Positions 9,282-18,746 of a stretch of DNA of 64,000 nucleotides are shown here, in pieces (the stretch's first letter is position 1; each line of letters begins with the position of its first letter). Origin of the DNA: Prolixibacteraceae bacterium (GTDB lineage Bacteria; Bacteroidota; Bacteroidia; Bacteroidales; Prolixibacteraceae); the NCBI GenBank assembly GCA_025210775.1, contig JAOARB010000014.1, positions 45,121 through 109,120 on the forward strand, in the 5' to 3' direction. The notes beneath the pieces are model-generated. The model ran no database searches. It was not told the origin of the DNA and saw nothing but the letters and a program-made list of their open reading frames with translations. Both the position numbers and the translations under genes were made by a program.

Positions 9282-10904
9282 ATGAAAACAAAAAATATAC
9301 TGCTAGCTCTTAGCTTGTTTGGAGCAGGAATGTTCTCTTCTTGTGAATCCATCTTAGATATTGAACCAGATTCATACTATATTAAGGATAAATTCTTTAA
9401 GAATACAGATCAAGCTGAGATGTCTGTTAAAGGTATTTATGATGTCTTTAGCAATACTTATACCTATTCTCATTTGCTCTCAATGAACTATCCTTTGGAT
9501 ACGGATATCTCTTTTATGAAGGGAGCTAAGATGACTAGTGACAACCGTCTTATTGCACATTATGGTGTGACTCCAACCACCTCATATATAGAGAAAACAT
9601 GGGGACTCCTTTATAGAGGCGTTGAGTATGCCAATGTGGCTATTGAAGGGGTCACAACGATGAAAGAATATAATGAGGGAGACGAAGAAACCAAAACACG
9701 TCTTAGACAGTTGGAAGCGGAAGCAAAATTCTTAAGAGCTTTTATCTATTTTGATTTGGTTAGACTTTGGGGAGATGTGCCTCTTAAAGTTACTGCAACA
9801 GTTTCATCGGATGATTACCGTATCGCTAGAACGGATAGGGATTTAGTATACGAGCAGATTCTAAAGGATCTTTATGAGGCCAAAACATTATTAGGAGAAT
9901 CAACGAATTATCAAAACGATCGTGTAAGTCAAGGAGCCATCCGTGGTTATATTGTTCGTGCACTTCTTTATAGAGGAAGTTACTACTTGGCTTCTGATGG
10001 ACAGATGAAACGTTCTCCTAAATATAAGGAGTATTTGAAGCAAGCGGCTATAGAGGCTAAAGAGATGATTACAAGAGGTCATTATGACCTATATGATGAT
10101 TACCAACAGCTATTTAAGAATCTTGCAGAATTTAAGCAAGATTCAAAAGAGAATATCTTCGAGATTGCATTCTTTAATGCATCCAATGGAAAAGAAGATT
10201 CAGGATTTGTTGGAACATGGAACAGTCCTTTAGTGAAAGCTGGGAAATATGGTCGTGCAAATGCTTATGTCCAAGTGATTCCTGATTTCCGTGAAGAGTT
10301 TGAAGGATTAGATCAAAGAAAAGAAGTTTCAGTAGCTAATTTTACTATTGATGCAGCTGGTGAGAAGCAAACGATAGGAAAAGGAAAACCTTTTTATCCA
10401 GGTAAATGGCGAAGAGATTGGATTGCTGAAGATGCTAAAGATCCTAATAATACTAGTGTAAACTGGTGTATGCTTCGTTATTCAGATGTATTACTAATGT
10501 TTGCTGAGGCCGTAAATGAGGTTAGAGATGAACTTCCTAATGGAGTGACCCTTCATGATGCTTTTGAAGCCATTAATAAGGTAAGAAAAAGAGCTGGTGT
10601 TGTGGACCTTCCTGAAACATTGAATTTTAATGAATTCCAAGAGGCAATACGTCAAGAACGTAAACTAGAATTATGTTTTGAGGGATGGCGTAAATTTGAC
10701 CTTGTACGTTGGAATGAGTTAGGTCAAAAGTTAAAAGATACGTATGAATCAATGAATACAAAATATCCTAGCAGTAATTCTATAGGAAACCAAATCGGTT
10801 ATATTGCAGGTAAGAATTTTGTTAATAATAAGCATGAGTTGTTGCCTATCCCTCAAAGAGAGAGATCAGAAAATAACTTGTTAACGCAGAATCCAGGTTA
10901 CTAA
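9282..10904 (+). CDS. susD: SusD/RagB-family outer membrane nutrient-binding lipoprotein
   Basis: 540 residues. A signal peptide ends in 'FSSC' with lipidated Cys21. The SusD TPR-containing fold is visible in 'LEAEAKFLRAFIYFDLVRLWGDVPL' and in the C-terminal 'R-Q-E-R-K-L-E-L-C-F-E-G-W-R-K-F-D-L-V-R' signature, both diagnostic of the family. It should cap the SusC channel at the cell surface and deliver ligand. It is the last gene before a terminator at 10948-10974. Full length for the family, with no sign of damage. Confidence 0.96.
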   Translation: MKTKNILLALSLFGAGMFSSCESILDIEPDSYYIKDKFFKNTDQAEMSVKGIYDVFSNTYTYSHLLSMNYPLDTDISFMKGAKMTSDNRLIAHYGVTPTTSYIEKTWGLLYRGVEYANVAIEGVTTMKEYNEGDEETKTRLRQLEAEAKFLRAFIYFDLVRLWGDVPLKVTATVSSDDYRIARTDRDLVYEQILKDLYEAKTLLGESTNYQNDRVSQGAIRGYIVRALLYRGSYYLASDGQMKRSPKYKEYLKQAAIEAKEMITRGHYDLYDDYQQLFKNLAEFKQDSKENIFEIAFFNASNGKEDSGFVGTWNSPLVKAGKYGRANAYVQVIPDFREEFEGLDQRKEVSVANFTIDAAGEKQTIGKGKPFYPGKWRRDWIAEDAKDPNNTSVNWCMLRYSDVLLMFAEAVNEVRDELPNGVTLHDAFEAINKVRKRAGVVDLPETLNFNEFQEAIRQERKLELCFEGWRKFDLVRWNELGQKLKDTYESMNTKYPSSNSIGNQIGYIAGKNFVNNKHELLPIPQRERSENNLLTQNPGY

Positions 10905-10947
10905 ATTTTGTAGATTTTTTATCTTGTTTTAGTTTTTGTTTATATAA

Positions 10948-10974
10948 AGGGGGCTCTTTGAGTCCTCTTTTTTT
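10948..10974 (+). terminator. Rho-independent terminator after susD
   Basis: A GC-rich stem (AGGGGGCTC pairing with GAGTCCTCT through two G-T pairs) has a 3-base loop and runs into seven T. It closes the first uptake operon 44 bases after the susD stop. Confidence 0.8.
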
Positions 10975-11159
10975 GTTTATATCCTATCGGTATAGACCTT
11001 TTATCTTTTGATCCTATGCGTTATTGGAGAATAATAAAGAAAAAATAGTCTTGTGTTATGTCTTGATAGTTAGTTGTTTATTGTTGTTTTTGTGTCCCTT
11101 TGAATAAAAAAAGTAATTTTAGATGTTACATTTCTATTCTTTTGTCGTCATGCAAGTGT

Positions 11160-11663
11160 ATGAGATCTGAAAAAAACATATTATCTCCAGTGTTGAGGCA
11201 GAGGTTAATTCTTTTTGCTAACACATTTATTAAAGATATCTCTTATGCAGAAGATGTTGTTCAAGATGTGCAACTCAAACTGCTGACAAAAGAGGAGATC
11301 TTTCTTAATGTGAAGAATAAGGAGGCATTCCTTTTTCGTATGGTTCGAAATAGATGCCTAGATCTTATAAAGAGTAAGAATGCGAATTATCTCCCTTTGG
11401 AGGTAGATATGGATGCGGAAATTCAAGATCTCATGCAGCATATCGAAAATAGAGACATGTCTATCGTGATCAAGCATTTAATGCAGAACCTTCCTGAAAA
11501 GCAACGAAATGTTATCTATTTAACAGACGTGGAACAGATGGATAGTGAAGAAATTGAGAAAATTATGGCATTGGAAGCAACTGCCGTAAGAGTGAATCTT
11601 TCTAGAGCAAGGAAGAAGATTAGAGAACAACTGTTAAAAATATGTGCATATGGTACCTCCTAA
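11160..11663 (+). CDS. ECF-type RNA polymerase sigma factor
   Basis: 167 residues from the ATG at 11160. An in-frame TTG at 11100 would add 20 residues unlike the family and is not used. Region 2 is seen in 'YAEDVVQDVQLKLL' and 'AFLFRMVRNRCLDLIKS'. Region 4 is seen in 'LPEKQRNVIYLTDVEQMDSEEIEKIM' and 'VNLSRARKKIREQL'. Its gene overlaps the next one by 14 bp, so the two are translationally coupled. The following genes (membrane protein and two DUF4252 proteins) are the usual partners of this Bacteroidota sigma group. Target promoters are unknown; autoregulation is likely by analogy. Confidence 0.92.
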   Translation: MRSEKNILSPVLRQRLILFANTFIKDISYAEDVVQDVQLKLLTKEEIFLNVKNKEAFLFRMVRNRCLDLIKSKNANYLPLEVDMDAEIQDLMQHIENRDMSIVIKHLMQNLPEKQRNVIYLTDVEQMDSEEIEKIMALEATAVRVNLSRARKKIREQLLKICAYGTS

Positions 11664-12144
11664 GATAAATGAGCTTTTACAGAAATATTATGATGGGAGT
11701 GCGACCACCAATGAAATGGATGAGTTGATCTATTATTTCCATCATACAGACCCTCTACCTGTAGAGTTGATGGCGGATAGTATTCTCTTTAAAGGAATGC
11801 ACCAATGGCGTGAAACCTTGCCTAAAGGGGATGTAGAAGTGATAAATACAGATCGAAAGAAAAGAAGACTAAAACTTCATTTCTGGCAAAAGTGTAGTAT
11901 TGCAGCTTCTTTATTGTTATTGATTTTTGTTGCAGAGAAAGGTTATAGAGAATATTTCCCGAATCAAAAGGTGGTATATGGTTACTATAATGGAGTGCCG
12001 ATTACAGATCCCATTATTGCAAAAACAAAAATGAAGAACTCTTTTAAAATGATGGCTCCCTCTTTATATCGAATGGAAGAGGAGGTAAATAAACTAGAAA
12101 AGATAAACAGGTGTCAAGTCGTATTAAATAGTATAAAACCATGA
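11650..12144 (+). CDS. Single-span membrane protein, probable anti-sigma factor
   Basis: 164 residues from the ATG at 11650, overlapping the sigma gene. A cytosolic N-terminal part (about 1-75) has 'LLQKYYDGSATTNEMDEL', similar in style to the short helical N-terminus of Bacteroidota anti-sigma proteins. One hydrophobic span (about 84-98) is followed by a short outside part without a recognised domain. Position after an ECF sigma gene supports an anti-sigma role. It lacks a clear zinc-binding ZAS motif, so the assignment is by context. Confidence 0.7.
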   Translation: MVPPKINELLQKYYDGSATTNEMDELIYYFHHTDPLPVELMADSILFKGMHQWRETLPKGDVEVINTDRKKRRLKLHFWQKCSIAASLLLLIFVAEKGYREYFPNQKVVYGYYNGVPITDPIIAKTKMKNSFKMMAPSLYRMEEEVNKLEKINRCQVVLNSIKP

Positions 12145-12638
12145 TAAAAAGAATAATATTTACGTTTTGTTTATTTACATCGATGATCTCATGGGGACAA
12201 GATAGTGTAGCAGAATATCTTTCTGACCTTTCAGGTAAACGAGGATATACTACTATTGAATTTACTCCTTTTATGTTTGATTTGATCAGAGATTGTTCCG
12301 ATCAAGAAGATATCTCGGAAGAACAAGATCTGTTCAATAATATTGAGTCGATGCTAATGGTGACAACTAAGAATCGAGAGTTAGTCCCTAAGGTGATTTC
12401 ATTGTCTAAAAGTGATAGATACCAATTGATGATGGATATGTACGATGAAGATCAATCCCATCTGATATTCTATGTCAAGAAAAAAGGAAAGAAAGTATCT
12501 GACTTCTTGATGTTAGTAGATGGGGAAGGGGATCTTCTTATTCTTAAACTTAAGTGTGATCTTACCATGAAACAACTTAAAACCGTAACACGTCAGATTT
12601 CTGTTAGAGGTGTAAACAAATTTGAGATTAAATTATAA
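12141..12638 (+). CDS. DUF4252 secreted protein
   Basis: 165 residues with a signal peptide (about 1-19, ending 'SWGQ'). The rest matches the DUF4252 pattern: a short N-terminal alpha/beta segment, 'D-x-Y-D-E-D-x-S-H-L-x-F-Y-V', and 'LMLVDGEGDLLILKLKCDLTMKQLK' near the end. The start codon overlaps the previous stop as ATGA, which indicates tight coupling. DUF4252 proteins are commonly encoded beside ECF sigma factors in this phylum; their molecular role is not established. Confidence 0.8.
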   Translation: MIKRIIFTFCLFTSMISWGQDSVAEYLSDLSGKRGYTTIEFTPFMFDLIRDCSDQEDISEEQDLFNNIESMLMVTTKNRELVPKVISLSKSDRYQLMMDMYDEDQSHLIFYVKKKGKKVSDFLMLVDGEGDLLILKLKCDLTMKQLKTVTRQISVRGVNKFEIKL

Positions 12639-12650
12639 ATCTATATTGCT

Positions 12651-13139
12651 ATGAAGAAAATGAAAATAAAATTCTTAACCCTTCTTTTTGTATGTCTGCC
12701 TATGCTTACATGGGCTAAAGGTGGTGTGCCTGTTCTATACGCACAAACCAGTGGATTAGAGGATGTTCAACGTTTCACTATCTCTGCCTCTTGGTTAGGT
12801 AATACTAGTTTGGATTGTGAGATTAATGTGGAGAGTTTAATGAAGAATACGGATGATATCTATTTCCTAACTACATCTACTCAAAAGAAGAAACTCTTTC
12901 CTTTATGGGATAAAATAAGAAAAGATTTTAGCTACAAGAAGATGATGTCCATTCATGACGATGGGAGTAATATTGAGTGTTGGTGTAATATGAAAAGTCG
13001 AAATACGATAGAAGAGGTGGTGATGGTTATTCAGGGAGATAACTCTCTTTTACTTCTTGGTTTGACTGGAGAATATAGTAAACAGCAAATTAAAGAGTTG
13101 ATGAAGAAAAACAAGAAGATTACGGTTAAAACGAAATAA
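12651..13139 (+). CDS. Second DUF4252-like secreted protein
   Basis: 162 residues, signal peptide about 1-22 ('LPMLTWAKG'). Its C-terminal half resembles the preceding protein ('VVMVIQGDNSLLLLGLTGEYSKQQIKELM'), so the two are probably diverged duplicates. It lies 12 bp after the previous stop and closes the ECF operon. Three Cys residues (in 'LDCEIN' and 'IECWC') are absent from its neighbour. Function unknown. Confidence 0.75.
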   Translation: MKKMKIKFLTLLFVCLPMLTWAKGGVPVLYAQTSGLEDVQRFTISASWLGNTSLDCEINVESLMKNTDDIYFLTTSTQKKKLFPLWDKIRKDFSYKKMMSIHDDGSNIECWCNMKSRNTIEEVVMVIQGDNSLLLLGLTGEYSKQQIKELMKKNKKITVKTK

Positions 13140-13505
13140 CCTTATCTTGCTTGGTGACTTTATTAATATCATAAAAATAAAAAAAAGAGAGACCTAGTAG
13201 CTGAAAAAGAGTGTGTAGGTAAAATAGTCAAAAGGTATTTATCATTTAGATCTAGGTTCTCTCTCCACTTTGAATTGTAATTTATAAAAAAAACAGAACA
13301 CAATAAAGAAACTTATGGTAATAGTTACTCTGTTCTGACTTTAATCATATTGGTATTGTTGTTCTGTTTTAATGGTCTTCTTACTGCTCTTTCAATTCAT
13401 AACGGGAAATATCTCTTTACAGAAAGCGTTATATTTCCTCATTGCAACCTTTTCTTTTTTATCTTTTGTAACTAGATAGGTCATCTCGTTTAGGTGGAAC
13501 AAGAT
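13140..13505. other. Intergenic region with two inverted repeats
   Basis: No gene is seen. Two long-loop hairpins lie here: an 11-12 bp stem at 13186-13197/13252-13264 with one bulge, and CAGAACA at 13294-13300 pairing with TGTTCTG at 13331-13337. They sit between the convergent ECF operon and the 4-TM gene and probably act as terminators. Confidence 0.5.
13186..13264. terminator. Long-loop hairpin between convergent genes
   Basis: AGAGAGACCTAG (13186-13197) pairs with CTAGGTTCTCTCT (13252-13264) with one bulged base across a 54-base loop. A poly-A tract precedes it, giving a T-run on the minus strand. The termination role is inferred from position. Confidence 0.45.
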
Positions 13506-13928
13506 TTAATAGTATCTCTTATGGTCGATATTTTGTTGCATATGATCGTCCTTTTCTGGAAAAATAAGTCTGAATAATACCAGAAATAATAAAATAAATA
13601 GGGTCAAGAATACAGCTTTCCATATTGACCTATGTGCTAAGATGATTACTGCAATAATAGGAAGTATAATTCCCCAATATTGCATTGGAATCCAAAATAG
13701 CGAATGTTTCTTTTGGTATTTTATTTGTCCAGTCCCTTCGTTGATTTCTTCCTTCTTACTATTCCATGAATTGCCCGCGAACCAAGAAAAAAGAGCGGTT
13801 ACAAGTAGTCCGATAATGACGGGATATAGCCCTATTATAAAATAGTAAGGTCTAAACAAAACTATCCCTATTGTTGTAAATGCAAATACAAAAAGTATCC
13901 ATATCCCCCTTCCGGACCAAATAATCAT
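13506..13928 (-). CDS. Small membrane protein with four predicted spans, unknown function
   Basis: 140 residues with four hydrophobic segments (about 8-24, 28-50, 82-98, 102-122), a basic loop with 'NSKKEEINEGTGQIKYQKK' between the second and third, and a charged His/Arg-rich tail. No family was recognised. It stands alone on the minus strand, convergent with the ECF operon, with 450 bases of non-coding DNA upstream. Codon use and composition match the neighbours. The hydrophobic pattern supports a real gene. Confidence 0.6.
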   Translation of the reverse strand: MIIWSGRGIWILFVFAFTTIGIVLFRPYYFIIGLYPVIIGLLVTALFSWFAGNSWNSKKEEINEGTGQIKYQKKHSLFWIPMQYWGIILPIIAVIILAHRSIWKAVFLTLFILLFLVLFRLIFPEKDDHMQQNIDHKRYY

Positions 13929-14379
13929 AATGATCTTAATTTCTTGTTATGCCTACTCCTGTTTATTGTCTTTGTTCTGCATATTCCGACATTCTGTAGT
14001 TCTGCTTATTCTTGTGAAGTGGTACTACTTTATGATACAAAGAGTGATTCTTATTGATCTATACAAATATAATGTTAAATAATGTGTTATTGTGTATTGT
14101 TTTATAGATATATTGATTTTAATAGCCTTTTGTGTTATCCATTTAGCTATTATGGTTGATCCAGTGCTTATAAAAAAACAGAAACCCTGAAAGAAGAAGA
14201 CCAGAGAGTTGATCTTTTCTATTCAGGGTTTCAGTTTCTTAATACCTATCGTTTACCACCATCATATTCTTATTGCGGAATTTGTTTCCCTTTAGAAATA
14301 TTTGCGGTATGATAATCTTATTATTATCTGTCTTTGTTGCAATAAGCAACGTTACAAAAGCCTTCCCTTTATTGGTTCC
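13929..14379. other. Intergenic region with one hairpin
   Basis: AT-rich DNA without a supported gene. The only structure seen is the inverted repeat at 14181-14232, downstream of the minus-strand Sel1 gene. Confidence 0.5.
14181..14232 (-). terminator. Likely terminator of the Sel1-repeat gene
   Basis: GAAACCCTGAA (14181-14191) pairs perfectly with TTCAGGGTTTC (14222-14232), and a nested AGAAGA/TCTTTTCT pairing is possible in the loop. On the minus strand the stem is followed by TGTTTTTTT. It is 148 bases downstream of the Sel1 stop. Confidence 0.55.
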
Positions 14380-16959
14380 TTATAGAAGGCTACTGTCTAT
14401 TTTGTATCGTTGTGCATATCTTGCGTTTTTTCTTGTTCCAATTCCTTTCTGATATGCCCTATAAAGATAAGCCTTTGAGATAGCTGTATTTTGTTTCGCT
14501 AAAGAACGCCAATAAAATAGTGCTTTTGAAGAATTGGATGGTGCACCAATTCCAAATTCATTTATAAAACCAAGATTAATCATGGCTTCTTGGCTCCCCA
14601 TTCTATATGCTTGTTCGTAATATAACCTAGCTTTCTTTAGATCTTGGATAGGAGAGGGACCATAGAAATAGATTCTAGCAAGCAATTGCTTCGTATTTAT
14701 TAAATAGTTCGAGTCAAGATTATTGGTGATGTTGCTTGAATGTTTCTCAATCCAACGTATCCATGTTTGTTGCTCTTTGGTCGTTTTGATCTTAGTTATT
14801 TCTTCTAATTGATTAATCTGTTTTGCGATCTCCTCGGTGCTATTTTGCTTGGTTTGCTTTAATGCGATTGCTGCATATTGAACCATTGCATTAGGACTTT
14901 GGATAGCAATACGACTATATTTATCGGCAAGCTCTTGGTCTGGTAAAATGGTTTTGTATCCAGAGTGATATATTTGGGCCAATAAATAAACGGCTTCCGT
15001 TGATCCTCCTTCAAGCGCACTATGGAGCCACATCAATCCATCACTAAGGTTTTCCTGTCCATCGACTCCTTTTAAATACCAGTAGCCAAGAATCGTTTGA
15101 GCCCAATAGTTTTGGGCATATGCCTGACTTTTAATATATTCGATATCACTCCATTGATTCTCTTTCCATTGGGTGATCGCAACAGGCTTATTCCCCGATT
15201 TAGCTATTTTACTCCAGTAATTCGCCTTCTCTTGATTATATTCGACCCCTAACTGATCTGTATTATAACATTCTCCAAGAAAATTAGCGATAGTTTTATT
15301 CCCATCATAAGCGATCTTTTCTAAAGCTTTAATGTCTTTATTTATGACCTTAGGATTAACGCGTTTATAATTATATAATGATAATGGTTGATACGACGCT
15401 TTGTCTCCTAGAGATGCTGCAATGATATAATGGTGTAAGGCACTATCTCTCTCTACTTTGGTACCTAGCCCTTTAATGTAATATTCTGCCAGTTTTCGGT
15501 GTGATTTCGCGTAACCTAGTTCCGCCCCTAGTTTATTCCATCTAAAAGCTTCTTTGAAATTTCCTTTCTTTTCGAATTCTCTTCCGATACGAAAATGTTC
15601 TATCCCAGAGAAATCCACATCCATCTTTGCTGCCAGTGAATATAGATGTGCTTGATCACCCAATTGTTTTTTCTCTTTCGATGTTAACTTATAATGGATG
15701 TTGGCTTTTCCTAAAATAAAATCTCTATAGACTGGATCTCTCTTTACGCCCCATCCATGACCATAACAGTCTGCCAAATTCGAAGCAACATGGTCTACAC
15801 CCAATTTCATAGCTTTCTCATACCATTCACAAGCTTTACCATAGTTTCTTTTAACGCCTTTACCATAAAAATAGATCTGACCTAATTGAGCCATTGCTTC
15901 CGCATCATTTTGATCGGCTAATTGTAAATATAATGCTTTGGCTTTCGAATAATCACGAACTACTCCTTCTCCTTTATAATATAGGTTCGCAAGAATCTTT
16001 GTTGAAATCGAATCTCCTTGTTTTGACGCTTTATGATACCATAGTATTGATTTGCTTCTTTTCCCTCTATAATAGATCTCTCCCAATTGTCTCTGCGCTA
16101 GGATCTGTCCATTCTGTGCTAATGGAAGAAGATAAGGAATCGCTTTTTGAGGTGATCTTTTTTGACCATAACTGCCATGTAAATAGCTGTCGGCAACCAT
16201 TCTCAATGCAGTGGTGTCCTTTTGTTTGGCTGCGGAAACCAATTTCTCAAAACTTTTATTGCTATTCTTAGCTATCCCTAACCCTTCTAGTTCGAGTTGT
16301 GATAAAAGATGATTCGCTTGATTGTTCTTTCCCTTTGAGGCCTTTTCTAACCACTCAACCGCGTGGTCTATGTTGATAATATAGTGACTTCCAAGATATG
16401 CTTTCCCTAGTAGATAGGCACTATTGGCATCTCCCGTTTCAGCTCCTTCGACTATCTGTTCTAAACTTGGATTTAAGGTGTTAAACTGAGAAGGGTAGGG
16501 GTATAGTGCTAAAAACAGTTGTGAAGCGAGATCCCCTCTATTGGCTTCCTCTTTTAGAATCTTGTATCCATCTATGATCTCCATCTGCTCAAACAACAAG
16601 CTAATCGCTTTGGCATATCTCTCAGATCCTAAAGACGAACTTACGCTCTCTTCAATACTCTTAGCTGATTCTTCTGCTTTGACTTGATTTTCTGTAGTAA
16701 CCTCTATAGTGTCTTTGCTGTCGATATTTTGAGAATCTTTTAGGGTGTCAGAATCCATCTCCGAAGTACTCTTTTTTATGTTCTCATCCACCTTTACATC
16801 TAATGTGTCTTTAATTTGACTTGGTATTGGTGTGGTTGATACTTGCTTTAATGTGTCCTTTCCCAAGATAGAATGAAATGTAATCGAATAAATTGATGGT
16901 GATAATAAAAGTAAAGAGTTGAGAATAAAAATCCTCTTAAGAGTAGATCTTGTTATCAT
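14380..16959 (-). CDS. Large Sel1-repeat (TPR-like) exported protein
   Basis: 859 residues from the ATG at 16959; an upstream ATG at 17007 would place 16 basic residues before the signal peptide. An N-terminal hydrophobic segment (about 6-25) suggests secretion. A Ser/Thr/Asp-rich linker (about 30-110) is followed by many Sel1-like repeats to the C-terminus, with the typical 'A-x-x-x-L-G-x-x-Y-x-x-G-x-G-V-x-x-(D/N)-x-x-K-A-x-x-(W/L)-Y' pattern ('LANLYYKGEGVVRDYSKAKALY' is the clearest). Sel1 repeats form helical scaffolds for protein contacts. The gene stands alone, so no partner can be named. Confidence 0.88.
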   Translation of the reverse strand: MITRSTLKRIFILNSLLLLSPSIYSITFHSILGKDTLKQVSTTPIPSQIKDTLDVKVDENIKKSTSEMDSDTLKDSQNIDSKDTIEVTTENQVKAEESAKSIEESVSSSLGSERYAKAISLLFEQMEIIDGYKILKEEANRGDLASQLFLALYPYPSQFNTLNPSLEQIVEGAETGDANSAYLLGKAYLGSHYIINIDHAVEWLEKASKGKNNQANHLLSQLELEGLGIAKNSNKSFEKLVSAAKQKDTTALRMVADSYLHGSYGQKRSPQKAIPYLLPLAQNGQILAQRQLGEIYYRGKRSKSILWYHKASKQGDSISTKILANLYYKGEGVVRDYSKAKALYLQLADQNDAEAMAQLGQIYFYGKGVKRNYGKACEWYEKAMKLGVDHVASNLADCYGHGWGVKRDPVYRDFILGKANIHYKLTSKEKKQLGDQAHLYSLAAKMDVDFSGIEHFRIGREFEKKGNFKEAFRWNKLGAELGYAKSHRKLAEYYIKGLGTKVERDSALHHYIIAASLGDKASYQPLSLYNYKRVNPKVINKDIKALEKIAYDGNKTIANFLGECYNTDQLGVEYNQEKANYWSKIAKSGNKPVAITQWKENQWSDIEYIKSQAYAQNYWAQTILGYWYLKGVDGQENLSDGLMWLHSALEGGSTEAVYLLAQIYHSGYKTILPDQELADKYSRIAIQSPNAMVQYAAIALKQTKQNSTEEIAKQINQLEEITKIKTTKEQQTWIRWIEKHSSNITNNLDSNYLINTKQLLARIYFYGPSPIQDLKKARLYYEQAYRMGSQEAMINLGFINEFGIGAPSNSSKALFYWRSLAKQNTAISKAYLYRAYQKGIGTRKNARYAQRYKIDSSLL

Positions 16960-18101
16960 GTGCTTTCTTCGTTTTTTTAATGAAATGAATGTTATTATTC
17001 TATTCAAATGCCCAAAACAAGCAAATCACTAGGGGATATGATTCCTTTGTTTGATTGTTTCCACGAAATTAATTAATAGATGGATTTATTGAAAGCCTTC
17101 GACTAAATCAAATGCATCTAATTTGAATTTTAACAAAAATAGCATTGCGATGAAGGTTCTTATGGTGGTTTCTTTAATAGAAATCGCTTTCCCATTCAAT
17201 TTAAAGAGTCGCGTTATTATTAATACCAATATCAGAAGTTTCGAAGCTCATCGTTTCGTATTTTACTGAAATCTCAAAAGTAGTTTTATACACAGTTTAA
17301 CCTACATTTCCTCTTGAGAAATCATTTAATGGGATCTGAAAGTGAGTATATTCGATCTTATTACAAGAATAAACCAGAGAGCATTTAATTTACACTTATT
17401 TTACATTCCTAGTGGTGTTTTTACTCCCTGTCAATCAATGATTCATACTACTTATGTTTAACACAACATCGTTTTTAGCCCAAATCTAGAACACTACTCT
17501 TTTATGTCAACTACAGGTCAAATTCACTATAACTTCATATCAATTTCATATCAACTTCATATCAAGTTCACTTATGCGTTATGATAAAATGAACTTGATA
17601 TGAAGTTAATATGGTGATAAAGTGAATTGCGTATAAAAAAGAAATGAAGTTATGGTAAGTTTGATATCCTGATAATATTAAGTGGATGTAGAATTAAGTA
17701 ATATTTAGTGCTTATAGGAATTGTCTCTAACGGGGCGCCCTCAAAAAATATTATTGATAATTAATCTGGTAGAATATTTAAATAGACTAGAGTAATCTGT
17801 TGTTTTGTACTAGATGTTAAGCTATAAATAAGTTTGTGTCTATTGTTTTAACAGAGAGGTTCCAAAATATGAATATGGTCTGTTTTAAATCAGTATATTG
17901 TTATTAATCTATTTTTAACCATATCAGAACATAGACTTAAATTTCAATTAAATTTGGAATTATTAACGAAATGATTAATCATGTAAAACTTTATTCGTTC
18001 TATTTTGTCATTTGTATACAATCTCAGTGATTTAGTGATTCCGTATTGATGTATTCTCTAAAATGATTTATTATTCACCTTGGATTAAAAATATAGATAG
18101 T
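16960..18101. other. Long AT-rich intergenic region holding a palindromic repeat element
   Basis: About 1.1 kb between two divergently oriented genes. The nested inverted repeat at 17521-17628 is the only clear structure. No convincing frame or RNA gene was found in the rest. Confidence 0.5.
17521..17628. repeat. Palindromic element with 11-bp units, copy A (three units)
   Basis: A nested palindrome. The inner arms CTTCATATCAAGTTCA (17555-17570) and TGAACTTGATATGAAG (17590-17605) are perfect; the outer arms AATTCACT (17521-17528) and AGTGAATT (17621-17628) are also perfect. The left arm carries three near-identical 11-bp units (CTTCATATCAA type). The reverse complement of 17521-17585 closely matches 54735-54782, with 'CATAACG(C/T)ATAAGTGAAC' leading into the units, so this is a dispersed repeat family. 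Confidence 0.75.
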
Positions 18102-18746
18102 ATGTACAAATTAAGAACTTTTTTAATATTGGCTTTATTTGTTGTTAACTATAGTTGTAACAAAGATGATTCAGTCACTTTGATCGCTCCAATTGCAACA
18201 CAAGCAACTGAAATTAATAATGATGTTTTTGTTGCAAACTGGCAAGCGGTAAATGGAGCGAGTAGTTATGAGTTACAAGTTTCCACTGCAAGAGACTTTT
18301 CAACGGACTTAATACTTATGAACAATTTGTCTCGTTCAACATCTAATACAGCTGTTAGCCCTGTAAAAGATAATACTGAATACTTTTATAAGGTTCGAGC
18401 ACGTATAAACAACGAAAATGTTTCTCCTTTTTCTAATATCGTTTCTGTATTTACCTTGCCTAATCCACCTCTTGCAATTGAAGAAACTAATATTACAACT
18501 AGTTCATTTACTGCTAACTGGAGTGCTGTTGAAGGGATTGCTGAATATAAGATTTTTGTTTCTACTGGTACTCCTCCAGAGTTTGGTGGACAAATTTTGA
18601 GTAATTACAATGGTGTGTTAGTGAATGGTAATTCATTTAGTGTAACTGGACTTGAATTTAATAGGGTTTACTATTATCAAATAAAAGCTATCTCTGGAGA
18701 TCGAGCTTCAAAGTATTCAAATAGTATCCCGGTGTTAGTTCTTTAG
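18102..18746 (+). CDS. Lipoprotein with two fibronectin type III domains
   Basis: 214 residues from the ATG at 18102; an upstream ATG at 18063 gives a poor signal sequence. A lipobox places lipidated Cys19. Two FnIII domains follow (about 28-118 and 120-212), each with 'F-x-A-N-W-x-A-V-x-G' near its start and 'Y-(F/Y)-Y-(K/Q)-(V/I)-(R/K)-A' near its end. The protein is probably attached to the outer membrane and used for binding or spacing. It is alone between long gaps. No enzyme domain is present and the partner is unknown. Confidence 0.8.
   Translation: MYKLRTFLILALFVVNYSCNKDDSVTLIAPIATQATEINNDVFVANWQAVNGASSYELQVSTARDFSTDLILMNNLSRSTSNTAVSPVKDNTEYFYKVRARINNENVSPFSNIVSVFTLPNPPLAIEETNITTSSFTANWSAVEGIAEYKIFVSTGTPPEFGGQILSNYNGVLVNGNSFSVTGLEFNRVYYYQIKAISGDRASKYSNSIPVLVL

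Noticed and set aside
15894..16271. Plus-strand frame of 125 residues within the Sel1 gene
   Set aside because: It is antisense to well-formed Sel1 repeats and has no protein-like signature.
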